From Okeania sp. SIO3I5 (GTDB taxonomy: Bacteria; Cyanobacteriota; Cyanobacteriia; Cyanobacteriales; Microcoleaceae): a stretch of DNA of 48,061 nt. The stretch lies in assembly GCF_010672085.1 (NCBI RefSeq), contig NZ_JAAHHT010000047.1:1-48061 (forward strand). Reading direction: 5' to 3'. A model generated the notes under the pieces. That model made no database searches. It was not told the DNA's origin and worked only from the letters and a program-made list of their open reading frames with translations. Position 1 is the first letter of the stretch. Each line of letters begins with the position of its first letter. This document shows, piece by piece, positions 1-9,055 of this stretch. The translations under genes were made by a program, and so were the position numbers.

Positions 1-639
1 AGGGAAAACTAAGCAATTCAGATACTGAATATTTACTCTTATTCGTCCGCTCTTAATTATTAATTATTAATTATTAATTATTAATTAGTATGCTTCTTAC
101 CCAATCCTACTCTCCCTAAGACCTGCATCCATAGTGCAGATTGACCTTGAATGGCTTCCTAAGATTTCGACCTGTATTCTTAGGTGTCTTAAGGAGGTTT
201 CCTCGTTCCCTTATTCCTTTATTACGATTGATTTAGTGGGGTAAAGTCTCCCGGAGGGTTCGGTGTGGTTGCTGATAACCTCGAAATTATAAGGTTATCC
301 AAAGACCCCCTGACTTTCGTCCTACACTCCATAGCTACCTTCGGAGTGGTTGTATTTTACGAGAGTTTAATTACCTTCCTCTTCGTCCACTTGTCAACCT
401 TTGCTCGCGGTATCGTTCCTCGGTAACTGGTATTTTCCCGCTTTTAGACCAGCTTCACCAGTTTGATGTTCAGTCTCACCAGTGTGATCTATGATGTCAA
501 CCTAACAACAAGGCGGATGGAATTTCACCATCAAGGTAATAAGAGTTATCCAATGACCGAATATTTAACCTCCTTTAAGATTGGTCACGGACGGCCATTT
601 ATACCCAGTTTTACTGGTTTAGTGGCCAACGAGTCGCAC
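1..639 (-). mobile_element. Probable 5' part of a group II intron (partial, runs off the left edge)
   Basis: Read on the minus strand, the segment starting at 639 opens with GTGCGACTCG, which fits the GUGYG 5' end of bacterial group II introns. It continues for about 600 bases of stem-rich, relatively GC-rich sequence without a convincing ORF, unlike the AT-rich flanks, as expected for domains I-IV. The intron-encoded reverse transcriptase/maturase and domains V-VI would lie beyond position 1. The last exon bases (TGGAATT) are complementary to AATTCCA about 117 nt into the intron, a possible exon-binding site, though that is early for EBS1. A 78-codon plus-strand ORF at 463-699 lies over this RNA and is judged spurious. 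An IscB-associated RNA was considered as an alternative but fits the 5' end less well. Confidence 0.5.
51..87. repeat. Heptameric (TTAATTA)n short tandem repeat
   Basis: About five copies of a 7-bp A/T unit lie inside the presumed intron domain IV. The same heptamer recurs in many intergenic gaps of this window, for example near 4430, 6900, 14220, 27360, 27965, 28140, 28985, 32200 and 34120. It resembles the short tandemly repeated repetitive (STRR) sequences of cyanobacteria. Confidence 0.8.
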
Positions 640-1396
640 AATTCCACAAAACACTATCTATCTAGTTTACAAATCTTTACAAAAAAAGAACGACAATAGC
701 CCAATATATTTTTTTGTTTATATTTTTAAATTTTGTTTTTTTCACTCAGAAGTAAAAGTGAAATTTTTTGCTGGATATTCAGTTTTATAGCGCTAGGGAA
801 TAGGGAATAGGTAATAGGGAATAGTAAACTGTCAAAAGGTTTTCCTAGGTCATGCTGCGCAAACAAGATTTAGAGATGTCGAACGTAAGCATTCAGCGGT
901 CAGCTCTCAGCTATCAGCTTTACTACTTTTAAAAGAGGAAAAAGTAATTTAGAGATTTTTCAAAGTATGGGTAAAAGTCCATCAGTTAATCTTAAAAATC
1001 TCTGGAGAACGTAAGCATTCAGCGGTCAGCTCTCAGCTATCAGCTTTACTACTTTTAAAAGAGGAAAAAGTAATTTAGAGATTTTTCAAAGTATGGGTAA
1101 AAGTCCATCAGTTAATCTTAAAAATCTATGGAGCTAGATTGTTCATTAAAAAGCTGAAAGCTGACTGCTAATGGCTGAATGCTTACTGTCAAATACCTTA
1201 ATGCGTAGTGCTATACTTCTTCCTTCACAAAAAAGAATAATATTATATCATAATATATAGTATATATCAATAAAAAATATATTTTATAGTTGGCTAAATA
1301 AATTAGACTTATGTAGAATCAACAGGATTTTCAAATAAAATGAAGGAAATTATATTAAGTAAACTTAGATTAAATAATATCTAGTTAGGAGATTAA
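640..1396. other. Non-coding gap with dispersed repeats
   Basis: I see no credible gene here. It holds a (GGGAATA)n tract beside an AGCGCTA motif at 790-825, a CATGCTGCGCAAAC motif at 852-865 that recurs in variant form elsewhere, the 126-bp tandem duplication at 881-1132, and an AT-rich stretch at 1225-1390 that probably holds the promoter of the gene starting at 1397. Confidence 0.6.
881..1132. repeat. Two tandem copies of a 126-bp unit
   Basis: Units 881-1006 and 1007-1132 are nearly identical, differing visibly only near the end. Each begins GAACGTAAGCATTCAGCGG. Just downstream, 1148-1188 carries an imperfect inverted copy of the first 35 bases of the unit (AGCTGAAAGCTGACTGC and onward), so the set could be a decayed inverted-repeat element with an internal duplication. 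Related short segments occur at about 9421-9460 and 9861-9900. Confidence 0.85.
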
Positions 1397-2587
1397 GTGA
1401 TTACAGAAATTTTAACAATAGGAATTATTGTTTTAGCCATACTTATAACTTTAAGCTGGTTAGCACTAGAATTACAATATCGTAAACGTCCTGGTAATGC
1501 CTTAGAATTAACCTCTGGAGACTGGAATTTAGCAGTTGCAGAACCAGAAAAATATCTATTAGTAGGTGAAATGGAATTATGCAACTGTACTAAAAGCCTA
1601 GAAATTATGGTGCCAGAAGTACAGGCAGAAGTAAAACTACTATCAAATGGAAGTTTAGAAGGAGTAAATTGTGAAGCTAAGATTACTCCTTTCCATGAAG
1701 ATGCTCCAGCTAGAACCGATAACTATTGGTTTGCTTATATAGTAAAAGTAGGAAAAAAGACAAAACTCAAAATATCAATTGATATTCAAGGTAATAATTT
1801 AGAGCAATTAAAATCAGCTTGGATTAAAGTAAATTATATTACTTACGGACCTGGTGGTCGAATTCCCAAAGTCAAACATATTATTGTCCCTCTAAAATTT
1901 CCTGACTCAAATACTACGCCAAATCAACGAGAAGCAAAAAATGCAAAAGTATTTCCTATTCGGACTCACCTATTAACTGAGTTAGATGATCCGATAGAAA
2001 TTATCAAACGTTATGTAGTTCCTCATGCTCAAAGAGGGGACATAGTTACAATAGGTGAAACACCTCTAGCTCTAATACAAGGCCGTTTTCGTCACCCCAC
2101 AGATGTCAAACCAGGATGGGTGGCCAAACGTATTTGTTACTTCTTTCTGCCCACCTCAAGTTTGGCCACAGCTTGTGGAATGCAAACTCTAGTAGATATT
2201 GTCGGACCAATAAAAGTATTAATAGCTTTTTTTGGAGGCTCCATTGCCAAAATATTAGGACAACCAGGAATGTTCTACCAACTTGCGGGAGAACAAGCCA
2301 GACTAATAGATGATGTGACTGGAACCTTACCTCCTTATGACCAATTTATAGTTTTAGGTCCAGAAAATCCTCAGCAAGTAGTATACCAAATACAAGAAGC
2401 AACAGGTCTAGGTGCAGCAATAGTAGACGTTAATGACTTAAAAGCAGTTAAGATATTAGCAGCAACATCTAACGTATCTCAATCTTTACTAGAGGAAGCT
2501 TTGATAAGTAATCCTGCCGGAAATGCTGATGAGCAAACCCCTATAGTTCTGATTCGGCCATTGTCATCAGATGAATTTAGAATTTAG
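1397..2587 (+). CDS. CofE-like (F420-0:gamma-glutamyl ligase family) membrane-anchored protein
   Basis: This 396-residue protein starts at GTG 1397, preceded by TTAGGAG at good spacing. Residues about 3-22 form a hydrophobic N-terminal anchor. Residues about 190-390 resemble the F420-0:gamma-glutamyl ligase (CofE/FbiB) fold, with an IKRYVVPHAQRGDIVTIGET segment and the later GLGAAIVDVNDL part. The first 190 residues look like a separate beta-rich domain. Cyanobacteria are often annotated with a CofE-like protein of this type, but its substrate is not established and a role in F420 synthesis should not be assumed. It stands alone, with a remnant insertion element downstream. The family call rests on recognised sequence pattern only. 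Confidence 0.7.
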   Translation: MITEILTIGIIVLAILITLSWLALELQYRKRPGNALELTSGDWNLAVAEPEKYLLVGEMELCNCTKSLEIMVPEVQAEVKLLSNGSLEGVNCEAKITPFHEDAPARTDNYWFAYIVKVGKKTKLKISIDIQGNNLEQLKSAWIKVNYITYGPGGRIPKVKHIIVPLKFPDSNTTPNQREAKNAKVFPIRTHLLTELDDPIEIIKRYVVPHAQRGDIVTIGETPLALIQGRFRHPTDVKPGWVAKRICYFFLPTSSLATACGMQTLVDIVGPIKVLIAFFGGSIAKILGQPGMFYQLAGEQARLIDDVTGTLPPYDQFIVLGPENPQQVVYQIQEATGLGAAIVDVNDLKAVKILAATSNVSQSLLEEALISNPAGNADEQTPIVLIRPLSSDEFRI

Positions 2588-2633
2588 AATTAGAGCTGAT
2601 TTGTAAACTTAACTGAAAATCTTATATTACTTA

Positions 2634-2893
2634 GGGTGTGTCATCAATTAGAAGTTATAAGCTTTGTCACTCAAGGTTTTTAGCCTCTAGAGTTTTTTCA
2701 GGCCATGCATCCCAAAACTCTTACCAAATAACCCTTTCAAATTTAATTGATGACACGCTCTAGATACGATAAACGTTCGGTTAACTTTCTAGGAGGTATT
2801 GGGTAGCTTCAGTGATTTTATTGGCATAGCGATTACCATCGACCTACAGCACACAATAACTATTTTGTCAATTTTTTAATTGATGACACGCCC
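2634..2893. mobile_element. TA-flanked remnant of a small IS/MITE with GTGTCATCAATTA termini
   Basis: The left end (GGGTGTGTCATCAATTA, preceded by TA) and right end (inverted TAATTGATGACACGCCC, followed by TA) are near-perfect inverted repeats. A third, internal copy of the inverted end reaches 2760 and is also followed by TA, so 2634-2760 could be a 127-bp miniature element next to a second fragment. On the minus strand 2781-2846 reads VDGNRYANKITEATQYLLES and a stop, which looks like the C-terminus of a transposase. The termini recall IS5-group elements, but the family assignment is tentative. Confidence 0.65.
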
Positions 2894-2974
2894 TAACAAT
2901 TTAATAATTCTAAATTCTAAATTCTAAATTCATTAATCTTGACCTAAGCATCCCAAAACCAAGAACACAAAATT

Positions 2975-4261
2975 ATGAAACCTTTTATCCGCCAAAAGCA
3001 AAGCCAGGTGCTCATCCGTCCTCTAGAGTACCGCGACCTAGAAGCTATTAAAAAGCTATGTCAGGAAACTCCAGAAGTCCAACATAGCCACCGAGATGTT
3101 ACTTTTAATCTCTCTCCCATTCACCTTAGCCAGAAATTGGCACAAATTAATCATTGGTACTGGCCAATAAAGTTGTTGAGCCTTTTCCCTAATCCCTGTA
3201 GATATTTGTTAACTTCCTACGTTGCAGAAATAGATGGACAAATTAAGGGAGCAATTCAAGTTTGTCCAAGCAATCGCACTCGCAGCAGTTGGCGAGTAGA
3301 AAGGATATTTATTGAAGAAGCAGGAAATGCTAGGGGAATCGGTTCTCAACTACTTAGATACTGCTTTGAAAAAATTTGGGAAGCACGGACATGGTTATTG
3401 CAAGTTAATATTAATGATAAAGATACCATGGCATTGTATCGCCAAAATGGTTTTCAGCCATTGGCTCAAATTACTTACTGGACAATCGCTCCCCAAAAAT
3501 TAGAAGAGTTAGCCCAAAAGCAGCCAAATTTACCAAACTTACTACCTGTTAGTAATGCTGATGCTCAGTTGCTTTATCAATTAGATACAGCATCTATGCC
3601 ACCTCTAGTAAGGCAAGTATTTGACCGCCATGTCCAAGATTTTCAAACTAGCTTTGTTGGTGGTTTGATTGAAGGAGTTAGGCAATGGCTTAATCATACT
3701 GAGTTGGTGAGTGGGTATGTGTTTGAATCTCAACGCAAAGCAGCAATAGGTTACTTCCAAATACAATTATGTCGTGATGGTACACAACCACACATAGCTG
3801 AGTTAACTGTACATCCAGCTTATACTTGGTTATATCCAGAATTATTATCACAAATGGCAACGTTGGTTCAAGATTTTCCTAATCAATCTTTGCAACTTGC
3901 TTCTGCTGATTATCAACCTGAACGTGAAGCATATTTGGAACAGATAAAAGCTGAACAAATTGAACATACTTTGTTGATGTCTCGTTCTGTTTGGCATAAG
4001 GTTAGAGAGTCTAGATCAGTTATTTCTGACCTCCAATTTTCAGACGTTCTGCAAAGTTTACAACCAGCTCGCAAACCTGTTCCTAGTCGTAGTTCTTGGC
4101 TGAAAATGATGCAAAATAAAAAAGATATGCGTAGTAATTCTCAGGCAAATGCTAATAATAACCATTATTGGGAAGGGAAAAATGAAAAACTAAATTCTGC
4201 ATCGGAATTTATGCTTCCTGATTCAAAAAGTGTAGAAAATAATGATGATGAAAAAATCTGA
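2975..4261 (+). CDS. GNAT family N-acetyltransferase
   Basis: This 428-residue protein carries a GNAT fold in residues about 10-175. The acetyl-CoA-binding segment is visible as RVERIFIEEAGNARGIGSQL, which contains the R/Q-x-x-G-x-G/A type turn (ARGIGS), followed by ALYRQNGFQPL, typical of the last GNAT strand and helix. Residues about 185-345 could be a second, degenerate GNAT half, since they also read as alternating strands and helices around a HIAELTVHP segment. The last 80 residues are polar and rich in Asn and Lys, and probably disordered. It lies upstream of ruvX on the same strand, but 348 bp of repeat DNA separate them. The acceptor substrate is unknown. Confidence 0.75.
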   Translation: MKPFIRQKQSQVLIRPLEYRDLEAIKKLCQETPEVQHSHRDVTFNLSPIHLSQKLAQINHWYWPIKLLSLFPNPCRYLLTSYVAEIDGQIKGAIQVCPSNRTRSSWRVERIFIEEAGNARGIGSQLLRYCFEKIWEARTWLLQVNINDKDTMALYRQNGFQPLAQITYWTIAPQKLEELAQKQPNLPNLLPVSNADAQLLYQLDTASMPPLVRQVFDRHVQDFQTSFVGGLIEGVRQWLNHTELVSGYVFESQRKAAIGYFQIQLCRDGTQPHIAELTVHPAYTWLYPELLSQMATLVQDFPNQSLQLASADYQPEREAYLEQIKAEQIEHTLLMSRSVWHKVRESRSVISDLQFSDVLQSLQPARKPVPSRSSWLKMMQNKKDMRSNSQANANNNHYWEGKNEKLNSASEFMLPDSKSVENNDDEKI

Positions 4262-4278
4262 TAATTACATAAATTTCT

Positions 4279-4543
4279 ATCTCTGAGCGAGGTACAAAAT
4301 TCTTCATTAATTAATAATGGATAATGGATGATTACCTCGGCTGAAAATAGTAATGGAATTGAAGATAAGGAGATATTCTAGCATTTTTTCCCTTGAAAAG
4401 GGAGGCTTTAAATATGAATAATTAAATTAATAATTATTAATTATTCGGTAATTTTTATGGAGTAGGGAGTAGTAAATTCTGGTTGAGTGGGAATAGAAAA
4501 TAAGAAAAATAGCCGTACCTAACTAACTAGAGAAACGCTATAT
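4279..4543. mobile_element. Repeat-loaded miniature element, copy 1 (GAGGTAC ... GTACCT ... ACGCTATA)
   Basis: The left part reads GCGAGGTACAAAATTCTTC and the right part GTACCTAACTAACTAG followed by GAGAAACGCTATA. The same two ends bracket different internal DNA at 5826-5968 and 22551-22680. Here the interior holds GGATAAT and TTAATTA heptamers. This element accounts for most of the 348-bp gap between the GNAT gene and ruvX; nothing else is seen there. Confidence 0.55.
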
Positions 4544-4609
4544 GATTTTTGAGTTTGTAATTAAATTAAATTATGAATATTTTTAATAGAAAAAGGAGTA
4601 TAATTCCCA

Positions 4610-5035
4610 ATGCCTCAAGATCGGATTTCAGCTTTAGGTTTGGATATAGGTAGAAAACGTATGGGGGTTGCAGGATGTGATGGTACTGGTTTAATTGCTA
4701 CTGGTATTACTACTATCAAGCGGACTTCATTTCAGAAAGATATAGCTCAATTGCAAACTATTGTTCAAGAACGTGAAGTCGAACTTCTTGTAGTTGGTTT
4801 GCCTTATTCTATGAATGGTTCTATAGGTTTCCAAGCTAAGGAGATACAAAAATATGCTCAAAGGTTGTCGCAAGCTCTGGAATTACCGATAGAATATGTT
4901 GATGAACGTTTGACTTCGGTTCAAGCTGAGGAAATGCTAAAAGCTGCTAATATTTCTCCTTCTCAAAATAAGGGTTTAATTGATAGAAAGGCAGCAGCTT
5001 TAATTTTGCAACAATGGCTTGATGAACGGAGATAA
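4610..5035 (+). CDS. ruvX: RuvX/YqgF family putative Holliday junction resolvase (16S rRNA processing nuclease)
   Basis: This 141-residue protein matches the usual YqgF/RuvX length. The RNase H-like acidic residues are present: Asp in ALGLDIGRKRMGVA near the N-terminus, Glu in YVDERLTSVQAEE, and Asp in LIDRKAAALILQQWL near the C-terminus. The VVGLPYSMNG segment is also characteristic. The family is known as a Holliday-junction resolvase-like nuclease and, in E. coli, acts in maturation of the 16S rRNA 5' end. ATG at 4610 follows AAAAAGGAG at suitable spacing. DUF3727, mltG and yqeG genes lie downstream on the same strand, but about 1.2 kb of non-coding DNA intervenes. Confidence 0.93.
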   Translation: MPQDRISALGLDIGRKRMGVAGCDGTGLIATGITTIKRTSFQKDIAQLQTIVQEREVELLVVGLPYSMNGSIGFQAKEIQKYAQRLSQALELPIEYVDERLTSVQAEEMLKAANISPSQNKGLIDRKAAALILQQWLDERR

Positions 5036-6203
5036 AAAATACTCAGTTTATAAGTTAAGAATTGCAATCTAGTTAGATTGAGTTAAGGCTTATTTTGATA
5101 AATAGCAATAAAAATATTAACTGGGTATCTATTAAATATTATTGTTATGAAAAGGTAGGTAGAAGTAGGGTAACTGTCGGATAGCTGAGTAAGTTTATAA
5201 TTCGGGAAATATAAAATTTCAGATATATAAGAGGTTTTGAATAAATTTTAATTTGTGTTAAATACTTTGGTTATTTTACATATTTATTACTTATAAGTTT
5301 TCATGTTTATTAGAGTCAGCAACCTCCAAAAGTGCAAGGGCGAAAACACAATAAAAATTTTGATATATAACTTATATGATTTATTCTTGGTGAGATTCAA
5401 ATTAATGATTATTGGCAAAAAAATGAGATTTATCAAAAAGGTATTTGAAGTTCAAGGTAATTGAAATAATCAAGATAAATTTAGTAAATTAATACATATA
5501 AATTATTTTGGGTAATTATTGATATTCTGATTAGGGAAGAATTATTATAAGAGCAATTTTAATAACATTTATTAGAGATTTCCAGAAATAAAATTATATC
5601 AAAAATAATAATCAAATTAGATTATTTAATTATTGCTCTGCTGATCAAATCTCAAAGCAATTACCGATAAAGGTTTTAGCCTTTTTAGGTATTTTAAATA
5701 GTACCTGGTTTTCAGCTCTTCATGCTCAAAAAGTTAGCATTTTTGGTACAGGGCAAAAAATTACTCCCGTACGAACTTCCCCGCTCCCCTACTCCTTAAA
5801 AAAGACTTTTGAGGGCAAACCCTAATTATACCAATACCCAAAAAGCTTGAGTTTTTTATTTGTAATTTTTAGGCAGTAGGGAATAGAGAATAGAGATTAG
5901 TAATTCAAAAAACAGGGAATAGAAAAGAAGAAAAACAACTGTACCTCAGTAACGAGAGAAACGCTATAGTAAAAATTTACAATTTTAAATCTCACTTGAA
6001 TATCATTGTGATAAATGATAGTTAATTATTAATTAATTTTGTAGAAAAAGATGTATGATATAGAGAGTATAATTTAATACTGAAAAACTGTTGAGTGTTA
6101 AAATAAACATAACTATCTCAGTACTTTTCGGACCATTGCTCAAGCAAAATGGCTTCCAAACTACCGATTTTTTTTAGATAAACGAATAATCAAAATACCT
6201 AAA
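5036..6203. other. 1.2-kb AT-rich gap without a recognisable gene
   Basis: No ORF, tRNA or rRNA is apparent on either strand. The segment is strongly A/T-rich up to about 5680. A CTACTCCTTAAAAAAGAC motif lies near 5789, and a miniature element of the GTACCT family fills 5826-5968. The final 230 bp probably contain the promoter of the gene at 6204. A small RNA cannot be excluded. Confidence 0.5.
5826..5968. mobile_element. Repeat-loaded miniature element, copy 2
   Basis: It starts TATACCAATACCCAAAAAGC and ends GTACCTCAGTAACGAGAG followed by AAACGCTATA. It matches the ends of the copy at 22551-22680. Its interior carries GGGAATAGAGAATAG heptamers rather than the GGGAACA heptamers of that copy. 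The outer TATAG-CCAAAAAGCGT type ends are imperfect inverted repeats of the ACGCTATA end. Confidence 0.6.
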
Positions 6204-6776
6204 ATGTTTTCATCGCCAGAATCACAAGGAAATGGACAATCTCAAGAAACCTATATCACCCTAACTGATGAGGCAGAGCGATCGCTACATTGTACCATAG
6301 AATATTCTCTAGAGTTAAACGATAAACAGTATGTAATGTTATTACCATTAGACCTACCTGTAGAAATCTTTACTTGGGGGCCAGAAGATATAGCACAAGC
6401 AAGTATTCCTGTAGGTGATGAATCAGAAATTGATAAAATTTTTGATACGGCCAAAGTTGTCCTGGAAGAACAAAACCTGATCCTGCAAAGAACAGCTATA
6501 ACTTTAACTGTGACTGGGGAGTTACCAGAATGGGATGAAGAGGAACTAGATGAAATAGATGACAATGATGAAACAGGGGAATATTACGAAGAACTAGCAA
6601 CTTTTTTGTATCAAGATCGGAAATACGCTATATATACTCCATTAGATCCATTTTTGATTCCAGCTTGTAAAAGTGATAATGGAAAATTGGAATTACTTTC
6701 AGAAGAAGAGTTTAAGCAAATTCAGCCAATGGTTCAAGCAATGTTAGAAGATAGACTGTTCGATGATATGCAATAA
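6204..6776 (+). CDS. DUF3727 domain protein (cyanobacterial/chloroplast conserved)
   Basis: This 190-residue acidic, soluble protein has two similar beta-rich halves. The first (residues about 15-110) contains ITLTDEAERSLHCTIEYSLE and YVMLLPLDLPVEIFTW. The second (about 125-185) contains LATFLYQDRKYAIYTPLDPF followed by a helical tail. The acidic linker WDEEELDEIDDNDETGEYYE separates them. This corresponds to the DUF3727 family found in cyanobacteria and plastid-bearing plants, whose molecular function is not settled. In cyanobacteria it is commonly followed by mltG, as here (280 bp downstream, same strand). No catalytic motif is visible. Confidence 0.8.
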   Translation: MFSSPESQGNGQSQETYITLTDEAERSLHCTIEYSLELNDKQYVMLLPLDLPVEIFTWGPEDIAQASIPVGDESEIDKIFDTAKVVLEEQNLILQRTAITLTVTGELPEWDEEELDEIDDNDETGEYYEELATFLYQDRKYAIYTPLDPFLIPACKSDNGKLELLSEEEFKQIQPMVQAMLEDRLFDDMQ

Positions 6777-7055
6777 AGCATTTTTCATTAATGGATAATG
6801 GATAATGGATAATGGATAATTACCTCTGGTTAAAACCTTTAGGGAATTGAAAATAAGGAAACTTTATTTCTTTTTTCCCCTATCCAAGGGGAGGCTAATA
6901 ATAATTAATAATTAATAATTATTCGGTAAATTTTAGGAAATTTAGGATTTTTAAGCTAAAGATTAGATTTAGTAATATTCTAGAATAGTCCAAGTCAGAA
7001 TTTTGACCAACTAACCTCAGAGCAATTTTGTTGCCAAAAAGTATTAACCAATCAA
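6777..7055. repeat. Intergenic STRR cluster: (GGATAAT)n and (TTAATAA)n
   Basis: Positions 6789-6823 hold about four tandem GGATAAT units and 6896-6921 hold TTAATAA units. In between lies ACCTCTGGTTAAAACC and a CCCCTATCCAAGGGGAGGC hairpin-like motif, a weaker echo of the CCCTTGAAAAGGGAGGC motif at 4390-4408. No gene is seen. Confidence 0.6.
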
Positions 7056-8144
7056 ATGAAAAAAAGTATGAAACTTATTTCCAATCGTGCCCTGTTTTAC
7101 TTAGCCATTCTACCTGTAAGCTGTGGTATTTTTGCTTGGCAGGGATGGAGTTGGTGGAGTTGGGTAAGTGGACCCCTAGTTTCAGCAACATCATCTACTC
7201 AGTCTCCAGAAGCAAATGCTGTAACAATCAAAATTCCTGTGGGAACTTATGGTCAACAGATAGGGGAAGATTTAGAAGCTGCTAGTATCATTCGCTCTGC
7301 AACAGCTTGGAATTTATGGGTAAAATGGTTAAGTTTACAAAATTCAGATCTGGAGTTTAAAGCTGGAACTTATAAGTTATCACCGACGGAACCACTTAGC
7401 GCGATCGCAGATCAAATTTTAGAGGGAGATGTAGTTAAACTCAGTTATGTCATTCGTGAAGGATGGTCAATCAAACAAATGGCTGAATATTTGGAAGCTC
7501 AAGGTTTTTTCCCTGCTGTTGATTTTATTGCTGCTACAAAAAATATTCCCTACGAGAAGTTTCCATGGTTACCGAGTAATATTCCTCATTTAGAGGGTTA
7601 TCTATTCCCAGATACTTATAAAATAGTAGCGGAGAATACTACTCCAGAAGGTATTATTAACCAAATGCTAGGACAGTTTGAGCGAATAGCATTACCAGTA
7701 TATCAGAAAAACCAGGACAATACAACAAAGTTGAGTTTGCATGAATGGGTAACTTTAGGAAGTATTGTAGAAAAGGAAGCTGTAGTTGCAGAAGAACGTG
7801 GTTTAATTTCAGGTGTATTTAATAACCGTTTGGAAAAGGGTATGAGGTTAGGAGCAGACCCAACGGTAGAATATGGTCTTGGTATTCGTCAAACGAAAGA
7901 TCAGCCTCTTACTTATAGTCAGATTGAAACTCCTTCTCCTTATAATACTTATATGAATACTGGCTTACCACCAACTGCTATTGCTAGTCCAGGTTTAGCT
8001 AGTTTGGAAGCAACTCTTAGTCCAGAAGATACAGAATATTTGTATTTTATGGCTCGTTATGATGGTACTCATATTTTTAGTCGTACTGCTGCGGAACATG
8101 AGGCAGCTATTGCAGAGGTAGAGAGAATGTTATCATCTCAGTAA
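7056..8144 (+). CDS. mltG: Endolytic murein transglycosylase MltG
   Basis: This 362-residue protein has an N-terminal membrane helix at about 11-30, then a LysM-like subdomain (about 55-135), then the YceG/MltG catalytic domain. The catalytic Glu is visible at about residue 239 in LGSIVEKEAVVAEE. It is followed by ISGVFNNRLEKGMRLGADPT and the C-terminal YNTYMNTGLPPTAIASPG signature. MltG is an inner-membrane lytic transglycosylase that cleaves nascent glycan strands and is proposed to terminate their elongation. ATG 7056 gives a short cytoplasmic Lys-rich N-terminus before the helix, so it is preferred over the in-frame ATG at 7068. The length is normal for the family. Confidence 0.95.
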   Translation: MKKSMKLISNRALFYLAILPVSCGIFAWQGWSWWSWVSGPLVSATSSTQSPEANAVTIKIPVGTYGQQIGEDLEAASIIRSATAWNLWVKWLSLQNSDLEFKAGTYKLSPTEPLSAIADQILEGDVVKLSYVIREGWSIKQMAEYLEAQGFFPAVDFIAATKNIPYEKFPWLPSNIPHLEGYLFPDTYKIVAENTTPEGIINQMLGQFERIALPVYQKNQDNTTKLSLHEWVTLGSIVEKEAVVAEERGLISGVFNNRLEKGMRLGADPTVEYGLGIRQTKDQPLTYSQIETPSPYNTYMNTGLPPTAIASPGLASLEATLSPEDTEYLYFMARYDGTHIFSRTAAEHEAAIAEVERMLSSQ

Positions 8145-8506
8145 AAATAATTCAAAATTCAAAATTCAAAATTCATATCTGACTAAGTTTTTTCTCGGTA
8201 AATGCTTGACTAAGGAATTCAAAATTCAAAATTCAAAATTCAAAATTCATATCTGACTAAGTTTTTCCTAGGGAAATGCTTGACTAGGGAATACTATTGA
8301 TGGATAAGAGTTTGAGTATTTTGTCATTGATGGATTACTTGAGTAAAGCTGCAATATCTAATTTTTGGGGATTTGTTGTTTTTTTTCCGATTGAGAAAGT
8401 CAAAATTAGCGACTTGTTAATAAATTATTTTTGGGTATGTTTAAAATCTGCTAATTTTTGACTTTTAATTTATCAGCTTAAAGTTATTATTTTAAATATT
8501 AATGTT
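8145..8506. repeat. Gap with a ~70-bp tandem duplication built on (CAAAATT)n
   Basis: A unit made of CAAAATT heptamers followed by CATATCTGACTAAGTTTTT and AATGCTTGACTA occurs twice, at about 8149-8213 and 8217-8285. The rest (8290-8506) is AT-rich and presumably carries the promoter for the gene at 8507. No ORF is supported. Confidence 0.7.
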
Positions 8507-9055
8507 ATGTCTTGGGGTAAACTTTTACAACCAGATTTAGTTTTGGGTGACTCAATTTTAAGTCTAACATCAGAAATTATTCAAAAACATCAAATTCAAG
8601 GTTTGGTTTTAGATGTTGATGAGACTCTTGTGTCAATTCGTGATAGTCAAGCTTCTCCTGAATTAACTGCATGGGTAGAAGAAATTAAAACTGTAGCAAG
8701 TTTATGGTTAGTTAGTAATAATGTTAGTCAATATAGAATAGGTAGAATTGGTTATTCACTGAATGTACCTTATATTACTGCTGCAGCTAAACCTTCTCGT
8801 CGTAAGTTAAAAAAAGCTGTTGATGCGATGAATTTACCAGTAGAAAAAATTGCTATGGTAGGCGATCGCTTGTTTACTGATGTTTTAGCAGGAAATCGTT
8901 TAGGAATGTTTACTATTCTTGTGGAACCTATATCTAATCATGGTTTAGAATTTACGAATTATAAAGTTCGTTCTCTTGAAGTATGGGTGTCTCAAGTATT
9001 AGGAGCGTCTTTAAATATGACTACTCATAACTTAATTTCTGACCATAAAAAATGA
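8507..9055 (+). CDS. YqeG family HAD IIIA-type phosphatase
   Basis: This 182-residue protein shows the HAD nucleophile motif DVDETL at about residues 36-41. The Thr/Ser motif II follows in LWLVSNNVSQYR, the Lys in AAAKPSRRKLKKA, and the motif IV acid pair in MVGDRLFTDVLAGNRLGM. This order is typical of YqeG-type HAD subfamily IIIA phosphatases, which are widespread in Firmicutes and cyanobacteria and whose physiological substrate is uncertain. It follows mltG on the same strand, a linkage common in cyanobacteria. ATG 8507 opens the conserved MSWGKLLQPDLVL beginning, so the start is secure. Confidence 0.9.
   Translation: MSWGKLLQPDLVLGDSILSLTSEIIQKHQIQGLVLDVDETLVSIRDSQASPELTAWVEEIKTVASLWLVSNNVSQYRIGRIGYSLNVPYITAAAKPSRRKLKKAVDAMNLPVEKIAMVGDRLFTDVLAGNRLGMFTILVEPISNHGLEFTNYKVRSLEVWVSQVLGASLNMTTHNLISDHKK

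Noticed and set aside
1-460. IscB-associated (HEARO-type) RNA
   Set aside because: Considered because of the structured RNA at the window edge, but the GTGCG 5' end and length fit a group II intron better; no IscB sequence is visible.
463-699. 78-codon plus-strand ORF
   Set aside because: It lies over the presumed group II intron RNA and its 5' exon on the other strand, lacks a ribosome binding site and shows no protein family pattern.
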